Shown: positions 56,791 to 64,000 of the stretch, piece after piece
How the letters are laid out: the number at the start of each line of letters is the position of its first letter
Numbering within the stretch: position 1 is the stretch's first letter
Source: Rhodamnia argentea
Lineage: Eukaryota; Streptophyta; Magnoliopsida; Myrtales; Myrtaceae
DNA: 64,000 nucleotides
NCBI RefSeq assembly: GCF_020921035.1
Contig: NC_063150.1
Span: 12,834,001 to 12,898,000, forward strand
Direction: 5' to 3'
Notes under the pieces: model-generated
What the model was told of the DNA's origin: nothing
What the model saw: the letters and a program-made list of their open reading frames with translations, nothing else
The model's database searches: none
Translations under genes and position numbers: made by a program

Positions 56791-57850
56791 TTGCTTCCTA
56801 TGAGTACTGTACATCAATCCCTGATTGTGGCGGTCCCACCGGCCGCCCAATGTTGTCTTCATCTTTCACCTTGTTCTCATGATCGACCTTGTCCCATGGC
56901 GGTAGTGATTGTCCACCAAAATCAAGGGGGAAATTCGACTACGGAAGCACTTTTGGAGAATTTGACCACCAAATTGATTCAGATTCTGACTCAGAACCGG
57001 ACTCCACCGACACCGCCAAATGATTCATCTCCATCACAGATTGCAATTAAGTTGGATTGAACTAACTATGATTTATGGTCTCGGGTTATCGAGATGTATG
57101 TCACAGGCAAAAACAGGCTTGGATACATCAATAGAGACCTCCCTCGGCCTCTACCTACAGACCCTCAATTTCAAAAGTGGAAAACTAGAGACTCAACCGT
57201 AAAAGGATGGCTAATAAACGCCATTGACCCAGCTTTAATCAGTAACTTTATTCGTTCCCAACTGCGAAAGTAGTTTGGGATGCAATGGCTGCTACTTTTT
57301 TTTATCGGATTGATGCTTCTTAGGTTTATGATTTGAAGAGGAGTGTGATTTGAATGAGACAGTCTGGATGACCTATTAAAGCCTACTATAACAACCTTCA
57401 AGGGCTGTAGAGAGAGATTGATTTTCGCCGCCCAAATCCGATAGTATGCCCAGATGATATTGTGAGATACAATTCAGCCATTTAGGAGGATCATGTGTAC
57501 ATTTTCCTTGATGGTTTATATGATCGCCTAGATAAGATACGAGCTGATGTGCTATAGATGCATCCATTCCCTACGGTTGAGCGGGCCTATGCTCGGGTTC
57601 GTAAGAAGGATATGCGACAAACATTGATGTTGATCAATGGGAATACTACCCATAGTTCCGTGGCGATGTTATCGTAAGGAGACAAACCTAGCCTAGGAAA
57701 AGCACAAGAGCCTATAGTTGAGCAAGCCTATGCTCGGGTTCGTAGGGAGGATATGCGATAAACATTCATGTTGAACAGTGGGAGTACTACCCACGGTTCT
57801 ATGACGATGTTATCGCAAGGAGACAAGCCTAGCCTAAGAAAAGCATAGGG
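56791..57850 (+). pseudogene. decayed copia gag
   Basis: Frames readable in pieces: TNYDLWSRVIEMYVTGKNRLGYI and STVKGWLINAIDPALISNFI match the start of a copia gag; VERAYARVRKKDMRQT matches a later gag segment. Several stops and frame changes. The last part (57580-57850) is present twice in tandem. No pol follows. Confidence 0.75.
57580..57850 (+). repeat. tandem duplication (about 135 bp x 2) within the gag relic
   Basis: Both units run from GTTGAGC...GCCTATGCTCGGGTTCGTA through GGAGACAAACCTAGCCTA / GGAGACAAGCCTAGCCTA to AAAAGCA, with scattered substitutions. Confidence 0.8.
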
Positions 57851-58548
57851 ACCTAATTTACAAATGGCTAAACTAGGAGGTAGACGAACCAATACAGCCC
57901 CGAAACAGAGAACTTCTCCAAGTGGTGGCTTCCCCGCGATAGGAAAGCACGTGGGTCCTGTCGGGCGGGGGGTCTTAAGAGGGCAGCACCTTTTAGACAC
58001 CAAAGGTTTTTTACGACTTAAGCCCATAATTTTTCATTAGTAATTTGGGCTTAAGCTCATAAATAGCTACTATATCTACATATATATACTTGTAATTGAG
58101 TGATGTAATGAAAGATGTGATGTCTTGGACGTAGCCCTAGTTTAAGGATAAATAAAGGTAAATAAGAATAAAATCTCGTGTCTCAATTTCTCTTTCTCGC
58201 TACACTTTATTTCGATTTGATTGTGCACCGAATCCTAATACAAGTAATGGATTGAAACGTAATGACACTCAAAAAATGTCGCTTGATAGTTCCAGCACTC
58301 AAGTGATCTAATGGAAAGTTCTTCTTCAATAGAATCTTTAAAATATGTTCTACTGGTTTCCTAGATCGTTCCAGTTAAGGAGTTAAAAATTTGAAAACCT
58401 GTTTTTATCTTTTCCTTATTCATACGAACTTCGACTCAAGTGAAGAAGAAAAAGATGAACCCAACAAAACAAAATTGAACAAGAACCCTAGTGAAGCAAA
58501 ATTGAACAAGAAAAACAAATTCAACTTCAGGTCTAAAAACCATAATCA
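57851..58548. other. gene-free spacer
   Basis: Probably more of the same retroelement's debris; no pol or second LTR could be recognised. Confidence 0.35.
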
Positions 58549-58982
58549 ACGAGAAAATTATCAAAAAAGTCTTAAATCTATTACAATTGAACCAATTGAG
58601 TTCTAAATCGTGTTTTTTTTTTTTTTTGCCAATTAAGTCTTCAATCTTTTGTTACTGTGCCAATTCAGTCCACTTTACTAGCCAACACTAACGTGGATAA
58701 TTCATAATAATATTTTAATATTTTATTTTATTTTATTTTTTTCCTTATTTTTTTCTCCTCCTCCTCTTTGCTACTTCGTCGGAGCTCGTCGGCCACAGTA
58801 CAGTAGGTAGGAAAAGAAAAGGAGAAGAAAAAAAATAAAAACAATATTAAAAATTATTCACTTCAATATCGGGGACGTCACGAATTGGCATGATTGGAAA
58901 AGGTTAATAACTCAGCTGAAAAAAAAGAAAATTTTAGGACTAAATAGCACAATTGCAATAGGTGTCTTTGATAATTTTTCCA
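58549..58982. mobile_element. MULE-like MITE
   Basis: GAGAAAATTATCAAAAAAGT at the left pairs with the reverse complement of the right end, GGAAAAATTATCAAAGACAC. Inner phrases GCCAATTAAGTC and CTAACGTGGATAA match the family of 6662-7393. A 9-bp duplication is possible but eroded. Confidence 0.6.
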
Positions 58983-60149
58983 AAAATCAAGTGATCGAAC
59001 CCTCGTGTGACCATCACTCGGGGCCACGGCCACGGGCCCAGGTTTCGGCACGTGTACTCCGACATCCAACTTAGCAATCCGATTGCCAATGTCAGCGAAA
59101 TCGACCCATAAAAAAAGTACAACAGATAGGATCAGCGTAGAAACATTTTTAAGAGGACCACCGGCGGCATCATCTCATGTTTCATGCAGTAAAGCCACAT
59201 TGGTGGGGACGTACATGAGCAGATCACGTACTTTTTTTTTTTTTCTTTATGGTAGTTTCAGAGGTGATCCAAAGTTGTCTCCCGGAATCTTGTGAACGAT
59301 CTGGAGAAAAGGCGTCTGTCTATGAAAAACTAGAATCTGTTGTTCCAAAAGTGTTTCCTTAGCATCTGAGAGCGGTTACCAGTAGTCAAGAAACCTTGGA
59401 ACATATCTGGGCATATATGCCCTTGATTCATAGTAGAATGACAAGCTACGCATCAACCCTCTGTTGACAAGGGCTCAGCGTAATCCATCGGGGCGGAAAG
59501 GAGTGTCTTCCCCGGCTCCCGCTACCAGTTTTTGGTTAGAAATCTCCTAAGCTACCACTTCAAACTTGTATTAAGGTGGAAAAGCTATGCAGAGGTTTTC
59601 TATAGGGTGATACAGAGGAGAAATACACTGATATGCACAGTACACTGGACAAACATGGGAGGAGTCGAAGACTGTCAGAAGCAATTTCAAAACAAACCTG
59701 GAGAAAAAAAAATAGCTAGTGCTTTGAATTATAACTTTACTTGGAGGACATCATAAGTACATGCAGCCAAACTTTGAGTCTCTCTCAATAGAAAAGAGCC
59801 AAGAGAGATAAGAGTTTGGAATTTGGAAATGGACCTGAGCAGCTGTTAAACAGGGCAGGAAAAAAAAATGAAAGAATGATGAACCGGCATCTTCATATTT
59901 ACATCCGCCTGGCGTGACTAATCCCTACATCGGCATTCTCAATCACCGAAGTACTAACTTGAAAATAATCAAATCTAAAACGCCTTTGACGAAGCTAAGT
60001 AGATGAATTGACAGTTCAAAATTTCTACCTCGTACTAAGAAAGCATCAGCAGTCCTTTCCCAATAAAGATGTCAGGCTGCTACCTTCCCTTCCCTTAGCA
60101 ACACATACTTGGAATCGAAAGTCTTGGAGATATGGTGGAGCTAGGCACA
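58983..60149. other. gene-free spacer and RGLG 3' UTR
   Basis: The 3' UTR of the ligase gene must occupy part of 59.7-60.15 kb. No second gene seen. Confidence 0.4.
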
Positions 60150-63104
60150 TCAATAGAGCTTTATCCTGGTGTGAATGGAACTCCGGCAAATGGGGCACAG
60201 TTCAAGGCCATCACCGCACTCGCAACACGTCTGCGAAATCAAAGAAACGGCGGTCATCATGTAAAACTGCTAACCATGACCAACCGATGCCCAATAGGGC
60301 CAAGATGGAATTGAAAGGGGTTTCATAAACTACCTGGTGACCGCAGCCAAAAGCCATGTCCTTTGGATTAGTGAAACAAATTGGACAAACCTGTAAAAGA
60401 CGAAGAGAAAAGCAAGGTGAAAACATTATCAAGTTATGTACAATTGCCAGTTATTTACCAGTGACAACTACATGTTCTGATTCACCAAAAGCATTCAATG
60501 TTATATTTGATATAAGAGAATTCAAATCAGGGAAAAAGCTTGCTTACCTGATTGTCGTTCCGATAGCTGGAAGTAGGGGCGCTCGGGGTCGGGATATAGC
60601 CGCCATAGGTAGTGTCTGGCTGAAAACTGCTTGAGTGGTACGTCTTCGAGACCCTCACTGGAGGTGTAACATAAGCAGGTGGAGGAACAGGTATTCTCTC
60701 CGAAGCATCCAGTCTTTGGCGCCTGTCGTTGCAAAGCCCAGAAGGAAAGGGAAAATTAAAGCTCGCACAGCAAAAAGAACAACATCACAAGCAAATATAC
60801 AACCAGAAGACACACGAACAAAAACACAAACCGTACCCTAATAAGCCCAGCTCAAGAGTCGCCTTGTACTGAGAAGGTATCTCCATCAAGGCCGACAGGG
60901 CAAACTCCGTCTGCTTTCTCCGTGAATCCACGTTTTTCGACATGATCTCAGTGAAGTTGACAAACTAGCAATAAATTAACAAATTTCTTTCCCTGATAAG
61001 TATTGAGTCGAATGTGCGGCAATAGCTTGAACATTGCAGATATGAAAAGCTACTTCACGATTAATGGCTCTCTACCTGGAAGTTATCAAAGGCACGTGCA
61101 GGAATGTTGTCGTCGAATTCCCTCATCATATCCCACGGGCCATCTCCAACCCCGACTAGAACTATAGATAAAGGGAACTCGCTGCAAAGGATGAGCAAGC
61201 ACACTCAAATCATGTCCCAGAAGAGAGTTGACAAGAAGAGAGGATCGACACATATGAAACCGAGGACAAGCTTAAGAGCAGAGACTGTTTCTGTTTACCT
61301 TGCTCTAACTATTGCATCAACAGTCATTTGTTCTTGTAGACTCAGATGCCCATTCTGCGTGTCGACACTTCTCGTCACCTTGGCAAGCCATATATAACGT
61401 TAAACCGAATGAAAGCAAGAAATCTTTAGGAATCTTAAGCGAGTATACTGTCACTTCAATTCACATGATATATTTCCCATAGAACAGACAAAAAAAGAAG
61501 ATCAACAGCCAGTATAAGACAACCAAGCCAATACTTCCTTCTGTCTAACATAATGTGTTGATCGAACCGCAGAAAGCAGACAGTTTCTGTTAGCCCTTAC
61601 CTGTCCATCGGCGATTATCAGCAAGACGTGATACTGTCCGCCGCTTTGCTCGACAATTGTCATGGCCATCTCGATGATGGGAGCGAAAGATGTGGGTCCT
61701 ATAGCAGGAACAAAAATAGGAAAGCCATGAGCAAGCTGGAGACCAAGTAACCAGTACATAAGCGTTTATCTGTTCTGCCACGGTAAGCCAAAGAAGCACC
61801 TGCGAGCTTAAGCTGTGGAACAATTTCTCTGTACCGTGTCAGAAGCTCTTCGAATCCATTGCAGAATCTATCATCTGGATAGAAACTGAATACGTCTTGA
61901 TCGTGCGTCGACGCTGCAAGCACGAAAAGCTAAGTACTCCCTGAAACATATTCAAGTACACACAGGAAAAACTAAGCACAAGCCCAGCAAAAAATACCGT
62001 CTCCGAATCCATAACAGGGGATCAAGTTGTCCTCATCGAAAGCAGATAGTGTCTGTCCAATGATTGAAATCGCCTGTTCATAGGGGTTTCTACCATCCCC
62101 GATATGGTGCAAGCTCCGCCGGTGAAACGACCTAGCACCTGATTTTCGAAAGGGGTTTTAGCCTATCAAATTCGAAACCGATTGAAAACTTCGAAAGGAT
62201 TGAGCGGTAACAAAGACCTGTCCACTCATTGCTCTTCGTGAAATCAATACCGACGATGAGGTTAGAGGACTCGAGGCCAGCTTGGGCGAGGGCAGCAGTA
62301 ACCTATTATATAACCATGATCATATTAACATCGGAACATCAGTGACTTGTAAACCGAGGCATAGCTTCTAAAAGATTAACCAGCAGTCCAAGAATCGAGT
62401 CCGAATGCTGCCACATGGATTATCCGAACTCCTCAATCGTCTCCACACAAAATCTTAGAAGACAATGATGGCTGGAGAAATTTACTTACTTACTTATTCT
62501 CCATAAGTATGCTGGATAGTTAACAAGAAACCTCTCAGCCTATCCCGAGTTTGCAATCCCAAGTTCATAGTTTCCTATATTGCATATCCCCTAACACCAA
62601 TTTCATCGTGAATTATGTGCAAATTTTGATTATTTACGATCCTTTGCGCTTATTTACGACGAAAATAAACCGAAAGCACCACACAAATTATTCACAGAAA
62701 AGAAACTTTCACTGTTCATCCGACAATTTAACGAGCTCACAAAGTTTTAGGCATGCCTACACAAACAGAGCCCAAAACGCACGAACAGGCACATCGCACG
62801 TAACACACTTCGAACGAGAGAGAGAGAGAAAGAGTCTCACCTCGTCCAAGGAGCGATAATTGTCGGCAATCCTCGAATACTTCCGGTCCAGCCTCTTCTT
62901 CATCGGCTGCGGAGCCTGCGAACCATAACCACCACCGTACGAAGGCGCCGGAGACGGGGCGAAGTCATGCTGAGGCGTGTAATACGAGCTCGGCTGAGCG
63001 TACGACGGCGGCGCTTGGGAATACCCGTATTGGCCCCAATCCGAGCCCGTCGACCCCCCACTGCCACTGTATTGCCTCCTCACCTTTGATCCTTTGCTTC
63101 CCAT
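60150..63104 (-). CDS. RGLG: RGLG-type E3 ubiquitin-protein ligase (copine domain plus RING finger)
   Basis: Eleven exons: 62841-63104, 62218-62302, 61998-62138, 61800-61913, 61601-61698, 61299-61378, 61076-61181, 60837-60964, 60548-60722, 60334-60390, 60150-60230; every junction is GT/AG and the frame closes to 442 aa. MGSKGSK at the start offers Gly2 for N-myristoylation, then a Gln/Tyr/Pro/Gly-rich tail. The copine/vWA domain follows ([86 protein letters not shown]). A Pro-rich linker leads to a C-terminal C3HC4 RING ([24 protein letters not shown] ending LCPIC). Arabidopsis RGLG proteins act at the plasma membrane in ubiquitination linked to ABA, drought and auxin responses; which orthologue this is cannot be told here. 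Upstream in-frame Met (63137) is less likely. Confidence 0.95.
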
Positions 63105-63345
63105 CTCGATTTTGTCCTTGCACAAAGTCTTGAGCACAGAGAGAGCTCTATTTATTACTGCTACTGCTTCTGATTAAAATCGAACGAGAAACGCCCAAGA
63201 AACTGTCCCGAGGAATCTGGGTAGCAAGAAAGTTATGATTTTAAATACGGAAAATGAAGATTCAAAGAGCTTCGTTACCCAGAAACTTTAAGGGAGAAAA
63301 ACAGGGGACGACGAATATTCGACGAAAACGTGTACCAATTTGGAG

Positions 63346-63354
63346 CTATTTATA
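63346..63354 (-). promoter_or_regulatory. candidate TATA box of the RGLG gene
   Basis: TATAAATAG on the minus strand, about 240 nt upstream of the chosen ATG, followed downstream by a plausible leader. Confidence 0.45.
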
Positions 63355-63543
63355 TGAAAGAAACGATGACTTGGGAAAGGAGCGTAAAAAGGGCCGCGTC
63401 GCGGAGACCGAGACTGGTTCAATATCAGAGATGAAGACGACAGGCACCGTCTGGGCGAGATCGCGGACGACGAAGCAGAGTAGATGAAACCGTCCGCTCT
63501 GTTCAAGCACCCGAGAAACAGAGACTTGGTGAATGTCAAGAGG

Positions 63544-63576
63544 AGAGAGAGAGGGAGAGAGAGAGAGAGAGAGAGA
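63544..63576. repeat. (GA)n/(CT)n tract upstream of RGLG
   Basis: Imperfect GA repeat, a CT-rich tract on the gene strand. A second CT run lies at 63847-63861. 63580-64000 otherwise shows no gene. Confidence 0.8.
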
Positions 63577-64000
63577 CGCAGGAAGACGCCAGTGGGAAAA
63601 TTCAGACTCAGAAGATTCAAGAAAAGTACAAGCAAGAGAGCTACGCACGTAACCTGTCAAGCCAAGCTTAAGGAAGCGTTTTTCATAAAACGGGGTCTCA
63701 AAGTCAACTCCGACTCCCGAGTCTTCGTCCCTAATCCAACTCAAAATTTGATAAATAGATAATTTTCTTATAGATCAAGTCGCGTTTGACCTGTCAAGAG
63801 GAAGATCAGATGATTATCATCATCATCTTCATGGCATCCAGAGCGCTCTCTCTCTCTCTCTATCTGCGGATTTACTGCAGCTTTGTTTACCGGGATTTCC
63901 CCCCGGCTCTGGAGCTCTGATCCTTAACACCGGACGCCATTAATCATTATCTTCTTCCTTAATTAATCTTATCCTGATTATTTAGTTTAGATAAGAGACT

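Noticed and set aside
58600..58650. Candidate micro-insertion at a poly(T) run
   Set aside because: The flanking similarity is a repeated phrase normal for this MULE-like MITE family, so it does not demonstrate a target duplication.
63484..63762. Plus-strand 92-codon Arg/Lys-rich frame upstream of RGLG
   Set aside because: Built on a GA repeat in a probable promoter region; no similarity recognised.

Overview
This window is nuclear DNA of a flowering plant, almost certainly a eudicot. Genes are spliced with GT/AG introns, spacers are AT-rich, and it holds LTR retrotransposons, a TRIM element, many MITEs and plant-type gene families. I cannot name the species; a woody dicot would fit, but nothing here proves it.

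Genes. (1) Two intact CYP86-family P450 genes (likely fatty-acid omega-hydroxylases): one at 15805-17498 on the plus strand (535 aa) and one at 53496-55248 on the minus strand (528 aa). A third, broken copy (about 20706-25893) is split by a young Ty1/copia element. (2) Four intact secreted GH5-family glycoside hydrolase genes with a C-terminal ricin-B-like domain, all on the minus strand: 26681-28887 (diverged), 36188-38240, 39742-41831 and 48195-50311. The last three have identical exon lengths (414/248/521/422). The 3' remnant of a further copy lies at 35637-35830. (3) An eleven-exon RGLG-type copine/RING E3 ubiquitin ligase gene on the minus strand at 60150-63104 (442 aa). All seven gene models close in frame across every intron.

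Layout. 1-15 kb is gene-free and repeat-rich: a perfect 142-bp palindrome, a MULE-type MITE, retroelement debris. 15-26 kb holds a TRIM, CYP86 copy 1, a hAT MITE and the CYP86 pseudogene with its copia insertion. 26-56 kb is the GH5 array plus CYP86 copy 3, built from segmental duplications whose flanks can still be aligned within the window. 56-58 kb is decayed copia gag DNA. 60-63 kb is the RGLG gene.

Because the flanks are duplicated, several insertions can be compared with a paralogous empty site in this same window. This exposes MITE insertions and, most unusually, a set of eight micro-insertions. Most are 15-25 nt: a short leader, usually ending GACC, then a poly(A) run, bounded by 12-17 bp target duplications. 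Three have matching empty sites. They look like extremely 5'-truncated retroposition products of one source RNA and are the best candidate here for something undescribed.
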